Counted from the stretch's first letter, positions 18,796 to 27,550 are shown. The stretch is DNA of 64,000 nucleotides from Thiohalocapsa halophila (GCF_016583825.1 NZ_NRRV01000014.1:31168-95167), one strand, 5' to 3'. A program made the numbers and translations. Notes: generated from the sequence alone by a model not told the origin.

Positions 18796-19800
18796 TCAGA
18801 AGAAGAAGCTCTCGGCCTGCTTCTCGGTGGCCTCGCTCTCGGTCGCCGAAGGCGCAACCACTTCGTCGTCCTCGCCTTCAAACAATGAGTCGAAGTCCAC
18901 CATCGGCATCTGGACAGCCTCCGAATCCAGCTCATCGTGCTGAGCCTCGTCCGTGTCGTCGGGCTGCTCCGCCCGCGCGATCTGCCCGGCGCCATGCCGA
19001 GCCATACGCTCAGCATCCGAGAGCAGCAGCGCTAGGCCCATCCCCTCGTTGAAGAGCGCACCCTCGATGGGAGCCGTAGCAGGCAAGCGGCCGAACCAAT
19101 CGTCGATGCTGTCCACCACTGGCTGGATGCGCGGGTCGATGAAGCTGAGGCAGGCGAGCTTCTCGCGAATGCGGTGGAAGGTACCGAGCGCACGGCGGTG
19201 GAGCTTGTCCTTGCCCTCGAAGCTGCCTTCTAGGTCGCGGGCCATCTGCTCGACTTCAGCGAAGATGCCGTTGCCCAACTCCTGCACCTCCTCCATCAGA
19301 GTGCCAGGCTGCTCTGTTGGTTTGATCTCCACCAGCTGGTAGCCGAAACGCAGGCGGCCACCAACGACATTGGCAGGCTCCACGGCTCGCCTGATGGGCG
19401 CCTCGAACTCCGGCAGCTTGGCGATCCAATCCTCCAATGCACGGTCGTAGCCGTCGATGAAGGTGGTGCGCTCAGCGGTGAACTCGGCCCTGAGTGCGTC
19501 GAGCTTGGTCGCCAGCTCTTCCGCGTAGTCCTGCGGCACTGCATAGCCACCGAGAAACCGTGTCCCAACCCGCAGACAGGCGCGCTCCGCGGACTGCTTG
19601 ATCCGGTGGAACGGCTTGAGCGGCTCTGGATCGCAGACGCGCTTGGAGCCCAGCGATACCAGTTCCTCTGGCGGAATCTCTCCGCCCACCAGGTTCAGAT
19701 CCTCGGGCTTGAGCTTCTTGCGACCGCTCCAAATGCTGATGCCCAGCATCACGAGCACGATGCGGTCGGTGATGGTTTCGATGGTGTGGTGCATGGTCAT
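18796..19800 (-). CDS. DUF3150-family protein
   Basis: 334 residues. The body is a largely helical domain (DRIVLVMLGISIWSGRKKL at the start, GTRFLGGYAVPQDYAEEL and a long charged helix after it) typical of DUF3150 proteins, which in plasmids and islands accompany CobS/CobT-like genes. The C-terminal 70 residues are acidic and disordered, ending ESFFF. Two other proteins of the module end with a similar aromatic tripeptide. Function is unknown. Confidence 0.8.
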   Translation of the reverse strand: MTMHHTIETITDRIVLVMLGISIWSGRKKLKPEDLNLVGGEIPPEELVSLGSKRVCDPEPLKPFHRIKQSAERACLRVGTRFLGGYAVPQDYAEELATKLDALRAEFTAERTTFIDGYDRALEDWIAKLPEFEAPIRRAVEPANVVGGRLRFGYQLVEIKPTEQPGTLMEEVQELGNGIFAEVEQMARDLEGSFEGKDKLHRRALGTFHRIREKLACLSFIDPRIQPVVDSIDDWFGRLPATAPIEGALFNEGMGLALLLSDAERMARHGAGQIARAEQPDDTDEAQHDELDSEAVQMPMVDFDSLFEGEDDEVVAPSATESEATEKQAESFFF

Positions 19801-19868
19801 CTTCTCACCGAGCGTGCACGCGCAAGCCTCGCGGCAAGCACGAACGCACGATCGGTCTTGGTTGGGGG

Positions 19869-20198
19869 TTAGAAGTAGAAGCCGTCGCCAGACCCGAGCA
19901 GGGCCTTCAGATCGATGGGCTTCGGGGCAGGCTTGGTTGCCGGCGTTGCACCAGCAGATGTGCCGCGAGGCGTGTTGCCTTTGGCATCGAGCGTGATGTC
20001 GCAGACGTACGTGTAACCCTTACGGAGCTTGGCCTGCGCACGCTGCTCGGCCTCTTGCAGCGGCTTCAGCTGCGAGCGGTTCAGGTGGTTTGCTGAGCCC
20101 CAGCGGATCTCGGCGTGTCCGTTGCCGAGGTCGGCATAGGCCCAGTCTTTGGCGGTGCCATCGGAATGGATGAAGCGGTACAGCTGGAAGGTCTTCAT
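19869..20198 (-). CDS. Small WGR-like domain protein
   Basis: 109 residues. Residues 1-70 (MKTFQLYRFIHSDGTAKDWA, then EIRWGSANHLNRSQLKPL) resemble the WGR domain seen in some PARPs and in bacterial proteins, which is thought to bind nucleic acid. The rest is a Pro/Ala linker and a short end LLGSGDGFYF. Its start overlaps the stop of the upstream ATPase gene by four bases, so translation is coupled. Confidence 0.65.
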   Translation of the reverse strand: MKTFQLYRFIHSDGTAKDWAYADLGNGHAEIRWGSANHLNRSQLKPLQEAEQRAQAKLRKGYTYVCDITLDAKGNTPRGTSAGATPATKPAPKPIDLKALLGSGDGFYF

Positions 20199-21145
20199 GC
20201 CGCTGCCTCCCAGTAGTCACCGAACACGTCGGCAGCGATCCTGTGAATCGCCTCGCGCTGCTCGGGCTCAGCGCGAGCCGTGAGCGCTTGCTGAAGGGCG
20301 TAGTGGAACACGTTCGGAGCGCCCTTGAACGTGAGGCTGAGGCTTGCCCAACGCACCAGCGTCCGAGTGCTCATCGTCACCGTGAGTTCTCCCGCCTCGA
20401 TGTCACTGCCCATGAACAGCCGCCGCACTTCGTCCGCCACGCGGATCATTCGGTCAGCGATCTCACCAGGGATCTTGGGTACAGAGGATAGGATCACCTG
20501 ACGCTCGATCTCAGCGTCGGGGTAGCCAACGTGCACGACGCGGAACCTGTCCATGAACGCGAGGTTCTGACGAAGGACGCCTTGGTAGACGCCGGACGCA
20601 TCGCCAGCACCAGCACTGTTGCCCGTAGCGAAAACTCTGAACCGAGGATGCGGCTTGATCACCTCGCCTCCATTCTCAGCAATCACCAAGGGCTGGCCTT
20701 CCAAAATATCGTTGAGTCCGGCAAGCTCGCTCGGGTCCATGAGATCCGACTCGTTCAGGATCAGCAGGTGGCCATCCCGAGCCGCGACCGACAACGGGCC
20801 ATGCACGAACTGCGTCGAGCCGTTGACCAGCACGAACTGCCCGACTAACGAGGTCAGCTCCATGCGCCCGTGGCAGGTCACGGACTGGACGGGCCAGTTG
20901 AGCCGCGCCGCGATCTGGCTAATCAGGCTGGTCTTGCCCCCGCCAGTCGGCCCTGTCAGGAACATGCCGTCCCCGTTGGCATCGTGCAGATACGCCAGCA
21001 CGTCGCGCAGCAGCTCGTTGCGGAACACGTAGGGCTGCTTCACCGGAATCTGCGGATGCGTGTCGTCGGCGAAGCCTTGGACTTCGAACCCAGGACGTGC
21101 CTTCACACCGAAGGTGGCTGCGACATCGAAGCGTTGCATAGTCAT
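20195..21145 (-). CDS. CobS/MoxR-like AAA+ ATPase
   Basis: 316 residues. It has Walker A GPTGGGKTSL near residue 66, Walker B LLILNESDLMDP near residue 128, and the sensor stretch FRVFATGNSAGAG. It resembles CobS-type ATPases (cobaltochelatase-like) that pair with VWA proteins to remodel a target; the VWA partner lies downstream. GGAGACCACC precedes the ATG. It probably powers a protein- or DNA-remodelling step in the recombination module rather than cobalamin synthesis. Confidence 0.85.
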   Translation of the reverse strand: MTMQRFDVAATFGVKARPGFEVQGFADDTHPQIPVKQPYVFRNELLRDVLAYLHDANGDGMFLTGPTGGGKTSLISQIAARLNWPVQSVTCHGRMELTSLVGQFVLVNGSTQFVHGPLSVAARDGHLLILNESDLMDPSELAGLNDILEGQPLVIAENGGEVIKPHPRFRVFATGNSAGAGDASGVYQGVLRQNLAFMDRFRVVHVGYPDAEIERQVILSSVPKIPGEIADRMIRVADEVRRLFMGSDIEAGELTVTMSTRTLVRWASLSLTFKGAPNVFHYALQQALTARAEPEQREAIHRIAADVFGDYWEAAA

Positions 21146-21165
21146 GGTGGTCTCCAGGTAAATGG

Positions 21166-21801
21166 TCAGAAGTAGAACGAGGTCGCCGTGGTGGGTTCGG
21201 ATGCGGGCTCAGGCATCTGCCCAGCCTGAAGCTGCTCCCAGAAGGCCAAGCAGGCGGGGATCAGCTCATTACAAAGGAAGGCGTCGTAGCGCTGGACGCA
21301 GAACTCCAACGGCTCCAGCCCGCTGAGCCACGGATCGAAGACCAGCCAGCCTTGGCGGGCTTCGGTGACGTAGAGCTGATGCTGGAGCTGCATCCAGGCG
21401 AGCTGATACGCAGTGGCCTGCTCACCCTGTGCGATGAGCTGCTTGTAGGTGGACTGGGTCGGGACTTTCAGCTCCACTGGTTCGCCGGCGTCGCTCAGCC
21501 CATCAAGGGAGCAACGGAGCACTTGATGCTCAGTCGACTCCACGCAGAGCGGGAGCAGGATGGTGTGGTGGCGTTCTTCGAACCCTTGGCGGACGTGGTC
21601 TTCGAAGGCGATGCCACGCCGCACGCAGGGCTTGGTGGCTGGGTCTTCGGGCTTGATGAAGCCGATACGCTCGTTGAAGAGCTGGAGCGGGGTCTTGTAA
21701 GGCGACCGTCCAAGGATCACAGCCGATTCAGAGGCCGTGATCCCCTTCGCCCGCCATGCGTGCCAGAGCGATGTCCGCTGGCTGATGTCGAGGATCTTCA
21801 T
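21166..21801 (-). CDS. YqaJ-type viral recombinase exonuclease
   Basis: 211 residues from the ATG at 21801, chosen because GGAG lies six bases upstream; a further in-frame ATG at 21813 has none. Family motifs are present: WRAKGITASESAVILGRSPY near the N-terminus and the nuclease core CSLDGLSDAGEPVELKVP (Asp, Glu-x-Lys). It would resect double-stranded ends to make single strands for the Bet/RecT annealase encoded upstream. It ends TATSFYF, like two neighbours. Confidence 0.88.
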   Translation of the reverse strand: MKILDISQRTSLWHAWRAKGITASESAVILGRSPYKTPLQLFNERIGFIKPEDPATKPCVRRGIAFEDHVRQGFEERHHTILLPLCVESTEHQVLRCSLDGLSDAGEPVELKVPTQSTYKQLIAQGEQATAYQLAWMQLQHQLYVTEARQGWLVFDPWLSGLEPLEFCVQRYDAFLCNELIPACLAFWEQLQAGQMPEPASEPTTATSFYF

Positions 21802-21861
21802 GCTGTGCTCCATAACGGCGGAGCACAGCAACCCCTGGGGGCTGCCATGCCCCAAGGGGTT
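21802..21861 (-). promoter_or_regulatory. Two stacked hairpins in front of the exonuclease gene
   Basis: On the minus strand, first AACCCCTTGGGGC...GCCCCCAGGGGTT (21861-21830) and then GCTGTGCTCC-N8-GGAGCACAGC (21829-21802, perfect 10-bp stem). The 3' arm of the second contains the GGAG ribosome-binding site and ends right before the ATG. No T run follows, so translational control is more likely than termination. Confidence 0.65.
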
Positions 21862-21878
21862 GGTGGTGGGTGAGAGGA

Positions 21879-22805
21879 CTAGGCGGCTTTCGCCGTTGCA
21901 GCCTCGGCAGCCTTGTGCAGCTCGTTCAGGGCATACTTCAGTTGCTCGTCCTTGCACCGTGCGCGCAGATACTCCTGCGCTTGCCCCCAAGCGGATGCCT
22001 CCTGTGCGCGGCTGATGAGCTTGGCGACCTTGGCTTTGAACTCAGCGTCCACGGCATCAGCCTGTTCGGGCTCAGGCTGTTGGGGCGTGGTCACCTGCGG
22101 TTGCGGCTGCTCCTGCTTGGCGGGTATCTCCTCGGGCTCGATGCTCTTGCCCTCCATCTCCTCGGCGACGTAGGTGCCTTCCTCCGGGAACGCAGCACGA
22201 AGCGCCGCGGCCTTGGCGCACTTGATCAGCTGACCCCGTGGCCGCTTGATCCACATGGCCGTCGGCACTTCCGAGTTCTGTCCTCCTGCACGGCTGTAGG
22301 TCTCCTCCCAAAACACGATCTCCGTGAATGGGCAGCGTTGGCCGTTGACTAGTCGGTAGACCGTGACCTCGCACCACTCGGGATAGGTCAACTGGACGCT
22401 GAGTTCGCGCCAGCCGCTGTCCGTCTTCGCCCGACCGCTGAAGGTGCGGGTGATGTTCGGACCGAGCCGAGGCGCATCGATGCCTGCGTACTGCCCGGTG
22501 CGCGCTGCGGTGATGGTCACCTCGTTGATCCCAGGCCAAACGGTTTCGATCTCGCGGCCTTGCGCCTTACTCCACATCGGCACAACGTGCACGGGCCGCT
22601 TGAGGACATCGAGACCTCGTGCTTGGCAGTAGCGGACAGCCAGCGCGATGCCGTCAGCGGTCTTGGCGCTCGGGAAGATGCTGTCGGTGAGTACGCGCCA
22701 GGTGTTGGCATCCAGGCCCAGCTCGTTGAGGGCGGTCTGGCTGATCGGGAAGCGTGCCTGCGTGTTGACGCTGGGCAGGGTTTCGTTGTCTTTGCGTGTT
22801 GCCAT
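21879..22805 (-). CDS. bet: Bet/RecT-family single-strand annealing protein
   Basis: 308 residues. It matches the lambda Bet group: the stretch ARGLDVLKRPVHVVPMWSK, then the region around AARTGQYAGIDAPR and WIKRPRGQLIKCAKAAALRAAFPEE. The C-terminal 100 residues are a Gln/Pro-rich linker plus a helical end. It would anneal single strands exposed by the YqaJ exonuclease. AGGGGA sits upstream of the ATG. Confidence 0.9.
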   Translation of the reverse strand: MATRKDNETLPSVNTQARFPISQTALNELGLDANTWRVLTDSIFPSAKTADGIALAVRYCQARGLDVLKRPVHVVPMWSKAQGREIETVWPGINEVTITAARTGQYAGIDAPRLGPNITRTFSGRAKTDSGWRELSVQLTYPEWCEVTVYRLVNGQRCPFTEIVFWEETYSRAGGQNSEVPTAMWIKRPRGQLIKCAKAAALRAAFPEEGTYVAEEMEGKSIEPEEIPAKQEQPQPQVTTPQQPEPEQADAVDAEFKAKVAKLISRAQEASAWGQAQEYLRARCKDEQLKYALNELHKAAEAATAKAA

Positions 22806-22829
22806 GGTGGATTCCCCTGCTACGCTTGA

Positions 22830-22994
22830 TCAGAACGGCATCATCCAGCCGGACACAAGCTCGCCGTATAGGAACTCGGCGTAGGACCAGGGGTGGTTGC
22901 CCATGAAGGCCGAGATGGTCGCCAGAGCGTTGGCGTGAACGCGGTTGCGCTGTTCGTCCTTGGGGTCAGCAACGGCGCTGATGAGCGGTTTCAT
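22830..22994 (-). CDS. Small protein upstream of bet
   Basis: 54 residues, 24 bases upstream of bet on the same strand. The translation starts MKPLISAVADPKDEQRNRVH and ends SGWMMPF, containing FMGNHPWSYAEFLYGELV. No family is recognised and there is no strong ribosome-binding site. Its position first in the recombination operon and its non-repetitive sequence suggest a real gene. Confidence 0.55.
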   Translation of the reverse strand: MKPLISAVADPKDEQRNRVHANALATISAFMGNHPWSYAEFLYGELVSGWMMPF

Positions 22995-23526
22995 CGGGGG
23001 GTGCCTCGCGTTGGTGATGAGCCAAAATCAGCTCACACGGCGCGAAGCGCCTAGAACTTAGGCGGCACGGACTTGGAGCGTGATGCCAAGCCGTTGGTAG
23101 CGGGTGGGTTTAGGTGGGTTTCAGAACCCACCTGGCTATACGCCTTCTCGGTTGCGCAAGTTTCTTCCGTTTGGGGGAAAAATCAGATTCGTTGAAACCT
23201 GCGTTACTGGGTGGGTTTTAGAACCCACCCTGGATAGGTTGGAGAGATGGGATGCGATCGATCGCGACGCAGGTCACAACGGAGAGGACAAGCGGTGAGC
23301 TACGCTCTTACGCACCGCGTGTGGGTCCCTTTTCGTTTGATGGGACCCATGGAATCCGAAGTGGGGGTAGGTCGCGACACAGGGGGGAGGGGGAGAGAGT
23401 GAACATAATTGGGTTACCGGCAGCAAGCGAGTCAAAGGTCAGTCGGCGTCTCAGACCTCGTTCTACTGTTCGAGCTAGCTATCGCAACTAAGTCCCTCCG
23501 ATCAATATCACACCGAGAGCTACCGC
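22995..23526. other. Intergenic region with paired GGTGGGTTT-AGAACCCACC palindromes
   Basis: Palindromes at 23113-23132 and 23210-23229 are 97 bases apart, the first preceded by an extra GGTGGGTTT half-site. A similar pair is at 29051-29069 and 29150-29167. The region lies between the diverging recombination operon and the three-gene cassette, so it should also contain both promoters. No gene is seen. Confidence 0.7.
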
Positions 23527-24177
23527 ATGACTCGGCCAACAACTAACCGAACGCTCCTAGAGACGACAAAGAAAGAACTCAATTACCTCGTCTCGTGCAT
23601 CCTTCAAGTCGACATCAATACAGCGTCCAAGTATACGTCGCGCGCGGGTACCGCAGTTGTAGCAAAGATGGCCGGCGCTGGCGTGTCGGCAGGTTTATAC
23701 GGTCTAGTGTCGACCTTCGCCACAGCTAGCACTGGAACTGCAATCGTTGGGCTATCTGGTGCAGCCGAAACCACCGCCACTCTATACTGGTTCGGTTCCT
23801 GGGTCGGCGGAGGTGTCGCCTGGGGCGCTACCATCGTAAGCGGCATCGGAATCGCCGTAGCAGTCGTCGCGTACCCGTTGTTGAAATCAAGACCACGAGA
23901 CGAGGCAACCCTAACCGACATTGATTCAGTGATAATCAATAACGCAGTCGCCTACGTCGGGCAAATTGATGTCGCACTGGCTCAGGACGCAGAACCAAGC
24001 GACACCGAGATGTCCCAGTTGTCAAGTTTGGTAATCACGCCCTTTTATCAGGAGCTTCAACGGAATATCGAGGATATTGCCTCGCGCCTTGACACCAAGA
24101 ACGCATTCGCTTTGCTAGTTCAAGCAGACCCCCGCTTTAAGCGCAAAGTCGTTGAACCGTTCGCACAAATCGCTTAA
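23527..24177 (+). CDS. Gly-rich membrane protein, first gene of an unknown cassette
   Basis: 216 residues. A polar N-terminus (about 45 residues) is followed by a long Gly/Ala/Thr-rich hydrophobic region, about residues 46-120, with GxxxG spacings (AGAGVSAGLYGLVS, WFGSWVGGGVAWGATIVSGIGIAVAVVAY). The C-terminal 95 residues are soluble and acidic. No family is recognised. The hydrophobic core looks able to insert into a membrane as packed helices. The next gene starts 20 bases after the stop. Confidence 0.7.
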   Translation: MTRPTTNRTLLETTKKELNYLVSCILQVDINTASKYTSRAGTAVVAKMAGAGVSAGLYGLVSTFATASTGTAIVGLSGAAETTATLYWFGSWVGGGVAWGATIVSGIGIAVAVVAYPLLKSRPRDEATLTDIDSVIINNAVAYVGQIDVALAQDAEPSDTEMSQLSSLVITPFYQELQRNIEDIASRLDTKNAFALLVQADPRFKRKVVEPFAQIA

Positions 24178-24197
24178 CGAAATAGGACGTCATTGTA

Positions 24198-24911
24198 ATG
24201 AAGTATCGCTCTACGCTACCCACTATCGCTGCGGTCCTAATGAACCTCCGCAACCAGAACGTGGTTGCTAACACTGTAGAAGAGCAGCTTGTCCTTGAAG
24301 CAATTCGGCGATCCAACACTGAACTGCGTGACGCAAGCATAACGGAACTCGGCAACTACGTCCGAGGGCTAAGCGACGAGCAGTTGCGCGGCCTGGCGAA
24401 CAATATCAAGGGCATCTACCACGAGCTCCTTTTTCTTCGCGAGTACAATTCGTCACATATTGACACCCAGGCCGAACTACACGAAAGCACAAGCCACCCT
24501 GGATCGGATATCATTATACGGGACTCGGAAACGAGTGAAATCGTCCGTCGTCTACAGCTAAAAGCCACAGACAATGACTACTACGCGGCGCATGGGGCTG
24601 ACCGTGATCCGCTCATCGAGCGTGTTGTCACGAATGAGGCTGCTAACCCAACTGCAAATGTCGCCCCCTCAGGATACTGGAACTCAGAACTCGAAGACGA
24701 CGTCACGCAACAATGCGATCAGCTCGAACAGGTTTCCGCAATTGGGCAGGTGGGAATCGGTATGGAAACAGGCGGGATTGTCAGCGGATTCCTCCGCGCA
24801 AAGGACTGGGCCAATGGCAGAGATACGCCAGGAGAGGCGATCAAGAAGTTCACAGCAGATACCGCGATCGCGGCTGGTACAACGGCATTCGTCGCGTTTC
24901 TGTTTTCATGA
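24198..24911 (+). CDS. Unknown protein with PD-(D/E)xK-like nuclease motif
   Basis: 237 residues. The central part contains KGIYHELLFLREYN, then HPGSDIIIRDSETSEIV and RRLQLKAT. A Glu, then Asp-Ile-Ile-Ile, then Gln-Leu-Lys about 20 residues on is the pattern of restriction-endonuclease-like folds with a Q-x-K variant. The C-terminus is hydrophobic and Gly/Ala-rich (AIAAGTTAFVAFLFS), like a membrane anchor. No family name can be given and the nuclease assignment is inference. It lies in an apparent operon with the flanking genes. Confidence 0.65.
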   Translation: MKYRSTLPTIAAVLMNLRNQNVVANTVEEQLVLEAIRRSNTELRDASITELGNYVRGLSDEQLRGLANNIKGIYHELLFLREYNSSHIDTQAELHESTSHPGSDIIIRDSETSEIVRRLQLKATDNDYYAAHGADRDPLIERVVTNEAANPTANVAPSGYWNSELEDDVTQQCDQLEQVSAIGQVGIGMETGGIVSGFLRAKDWANGRDTPGEAIKKFTADTAIAAGTTAFVAFLFS

Positions 24912-24937
24912 TGTTCGCGTGATTTGAGGCGAGGGCA

Positions 24938-25999
24938 GTGGCAACGATAAAGTCTTTGTTCGCAAGCGCGTCAGCGTTCGTCACAACTGTGCGGACGACT
25001 GTGTTGCGAGGAGTAGGTGAAGTACGCAAGTCGCCAGCCGGTCAGGGTTTTGATCAAGTAGTCGAAGAGACCGCCGATCGTATTGGCGAAGTAGCTCGAC
25101 AAGCCTGGGGTGCCGTCCGTCGGTCTGAATTTGGACTCGGGGTCGAATCAGCGTTAGATGAAATGGCGCATAAAGTCACGGAAGCGGGAGAACGCGTGCA
25201 GGCAACGGCAAGGCAGAGCTGGGACGACGCGCGCAGGGTGGTTGCTGGAGCCTACCGCGGTGCAAAAGAAGCTTGGGAGGAAAAGCGCGAGTACGAGGCG
25301 AAGCGGGAGCGTGACGGCGGCTTGAACGAGGAGGATGCGGAGCGTAACGAGGAACTGGCCAAACGACTGCGAGAAATCCAGAGAGACATTGGGGATATCA
25401 AGAGTGGTCTTGCAGCCGATGCTCTTCGTCAAGGAGAGATTCTTACAGCCGAGCTTTCAGCTGATGAACTGTCCGCGAACACCGGGTTGCTTGCTACGAA
25501 GACATGCCCCGAGTGTGGCGGGCTGATGACCATTCGGCAAGGAAAGTTCAACGTGAATAGAAAGCAGCACAGCTTTTACTGGCAGTGCATTTCAAACCTG
25601 CGCGGCTATCACTGCCGGACACTGAGCATTAGGCTTGAGGAGGAGAGTTTGGATGTCGTTCGCGCCGCCAATCCGGACCTAGATGGTAGCCCAACCGAGC
25701 GTCGCGGTATTTGGAAACAGCAAGATGTGCTTAGGCGAACACAACGGCGGTTCGAGACTTTCGTGGGGGAAGTCGATGATGACTTGATGTGCCCGATACA
25801 CGTGGCTCCGCTACTGATCCAAAGGAAGCTCAACGCGGGAGGAACTTTGCTGGATAGCTACGAGCATGCTTGCACGGCGATCGAAGCAAATGGAAGCCCA
25901 TGCGCATTCGTTGTTCCCATCACATCTTTTGCACAGATTGCTTCGATCCTTCGCAGGAAGACTAACCGCGGCATCATTGATGGCGAAGCCTTCTACTAG
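24938..25999 (+). CDS. Unknown protein with amphipathic helices and zinc ribbon
   Basis: 353 residues from a GTG start with GAGGCGAGGG upstream. Residues 1-150 are long amphipathic helices rich in Ala, Glu, Arg and Val, probably coiled coil or membrane-surface binding. A Cys-rich part follows near residue 187 (CPECGG, then C and C about 28-35 residues later), fitting a zinc ribbon. The C-terminal domain has further Cys (MCPIHV, HACTAIEANGSPC) and ends DGEAFY. No family is recognised. It is the last gene of the cassette. Confidence 0.65.
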   Translation: MATIKSLFASASAFVTTVRTTVLRGVGEVRKSPAGQGFDQVVEETADRIGEVARQAWGAVRRSEFGLGVESALDEMAHKVTEAGERVQATARQSWDDARRVVAGAYRGAKEAWEEKREYEAKRERDGGLNEEDAERNEELAKRLREIQRDIGDIKSGLAADALRQGEILTAELSADELSANTGLLATKTCPECGGLMTIRQGKFNVNRKQHSFYWQCISNLRGYHCRTLSIRLEEESLDVVRAANPDLDGSPTERRGIWKQQDVLRRTQRRFETFVGEVDDDLMCPIHVAPLLIQRKLNAGGTLLDSYEHACTAIEANGSPCAFVVPITSFAQIASILRRKTNRGIIDGEAFY

Positions 26000-26722
26000 A
26001 GTATTTGCCGCGGCGACCAGTCCGTTTGGATAGAGGCGTGCCTTGTTGTATTCGGCACTCGGCGCGAGATCCGGTCCGGGCGGCTGAAGATCTGGTATCG
26101 GAAGTATGCCGCCGAACAGAAGCCGCAGGATGGCCTGAGTCTTCGACGTGCCGGTAGGGGCTGCGTCGTGAGCGCTACGGATTTCGAGGAATGTAGTCCC
26201 TCTTTAGGTCAAGACGGCGATTTGAAAATGCTAAAACAACTCAGGTGTCGCCATGAATGTCGCGGACTTTTCGTTCTCTAAGGATGATGTCCAGATAGTG
26301 TTTTCCTTGGAGTATTGCGCTCTCGTTACCGAGGCTAGCGGCGCGCAGGGAAAAGGGGCCAGGCTCTGAGGTACCCCCACGAATCGCCCCTCTGGAGCCG
26401 GTTCTGCGGAGATCAGATCGTATTGTTCGGCGGTCCATCGGGAATCAGGGACAGACCATCATTAACTCGCCACGCCAATGAATCGCCCAGCACCACCAAG
26501 ATCCAGCAGAGATACCCTCAAAAGCGGAAATGCTGCTCATCTTTGGTGATTGGGCCTCCAATCTGTGCTCGCAAACTACGCCCGATGATGGGCTTTTCCG
26601 GGCTTCGGGGAGAGCCGAACGGTGCGTCTTTGCCCGAACACCATCGCTCACCCGGCTATTAGCGAACGCTAACTTTTACCTTTGAGGGGGGCTGGGGTCA
26701 GATAGCCAAATAGGACAGTGAC
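26000..26722. other. 723-base intergenic stretch with AAAAGGGG(C/T)CAG motif copies
   Basis: No convincing gene. AAAAGGGGCCAGGCTC lies at 26351-26366 and a partial GGGGTCAG at 26694-26701. Related motifs occur at 27593 and 63830. They may be ends of small non-autonomous elements. The ribosome-binding AGGA of the next gene is near 26711. Confidence 0.55.
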
Positions 26723-27550
26723 ATGCAACCTTTGATCACGAAGCGCCTCGTTCTGGCGGCCGGTCTGATGCTCTGGGGCGCCTGCACCCAGGCCGCCCTG
26801 ATGCCATACGAGTCGGGCGGCGTGCAACTAGTCTACGACGACGCGCAGGACCTGACCTGGACGCGCGACGCCAACCTGTTCAAGACCCAGTACGACGCGG
26901 ACAACACCGTGATCGCGGACATCATCGCCGCGGTGCCCACCATCACTAGCGGCAACGGCACCCACAACGTCGTCACCGGGGACTTCAACACGATCAACGG
27001 TCGCATGACCTGGTACGGCGCTATGGCCTGGGTTGAGTGGCTCGGCAGCATCGCCTACGCGGGCGCTGACGACTGGCGGCTACCGGCGATCATCGACACT
27101 GGCGCGCCCGGCTTCGTTTTCGCCTATGTTGGCAGCGACGCCGGCTACAACGTCGACACCAGCAGCAGCGAGGTGGCTCACCTGTGGTACGACACCTTGG
27201 ACAACATCGCCTTCTTCGACACTAGCGGCGGCATTCACCAACCGGGCTGGGGTCTGAGCAACGCCGGTCCTTTTGGTATCAGCATGCAGGATTCCGCGTA
27301 CTGGTCAGGTACGGAGTATCCGCCGAATCGAAACGTTGCAATGCTTTTCCACGCCGGCCGAGGCCAGCAGTACGGCCCCGTCAAGGACATCGAGTTTTAC
27401 GGTTGGGCAGTTCGCCCCGGACAAATCGCCGCCGCCCCGGTGCCCGGTACGGCGGCGTTGCTGGCACTGGGCTTGATGGGGATTGGAGCGCGCAAGCTGG
27501 GGAGTTCCGGGAACGGCGGCTTCGCCGCGTTCCGGGAACAGTGTTTTTGA
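26723..27550 (+). CDS. Secreted PEP-CTERM-like protein with DUF1566/Lcl-type domain
   Basis: 275 residues. Residues 1-24 are a signal peptide ending CTQA-A. The body matches DUF1566-type lectin-like repeats: LVYDDAQDLTWTRDANLF, GMTWYGAMAWVEWL-like and DDWRLPAI segments, YWSGTEY, and EFYGWAVRPGQ. The C-terminus has a PEP-CTERM-like sorting signal, APVPGTAALLALGLMGIGARK, with Val-Pro-Gly in place of Val-Pro-Glu-Pro, followed by 16 unusual extra residues that are encoded by a terminator-like hairpin. It would be exported and processed by an exosortase/archaeosortase-type system. It is unlike the rest of the island cargo. Confidence 0.8.
   Translation: MQPLITKRLVLAAGLMLWGACTQAALMPYESGGVQLVYDDAQDLTWTRDANLFKTQYDADNTVIADIIAAVPTITSGNGTHNVVTGDFNTINGRMTWYGAMAWVEWLGSIAYAGADDWRLPAIIDTGAPGFVFAYVGSDAGYNVDTSSSEVAHLWYDTLDNIAFFDTSGGIHQPGWGLSNAGPFGISMQDSAYWSGTEYPPNRNVAMLFHAGRGQQYGPVKDIEFYGWAVRPGQIAAAPVPGTAALLALGLMGIGARKLGSSGNGGFAAFREQCF
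27504..27548 (+). terminator. Terminator-like hairpin inside the 3' end of the CDS
   Basis: GTTCCGGGAAC...GCGGC-TTC-GCCGC...GTTCCGGGAAC folds into a long stem with one G-G mismatch, followed by GTGTTTTTGA. The hairpin encodes the last 16 residues after the sorting signal, which suggests that the original stop codon was lost. Confidence 0.6.
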
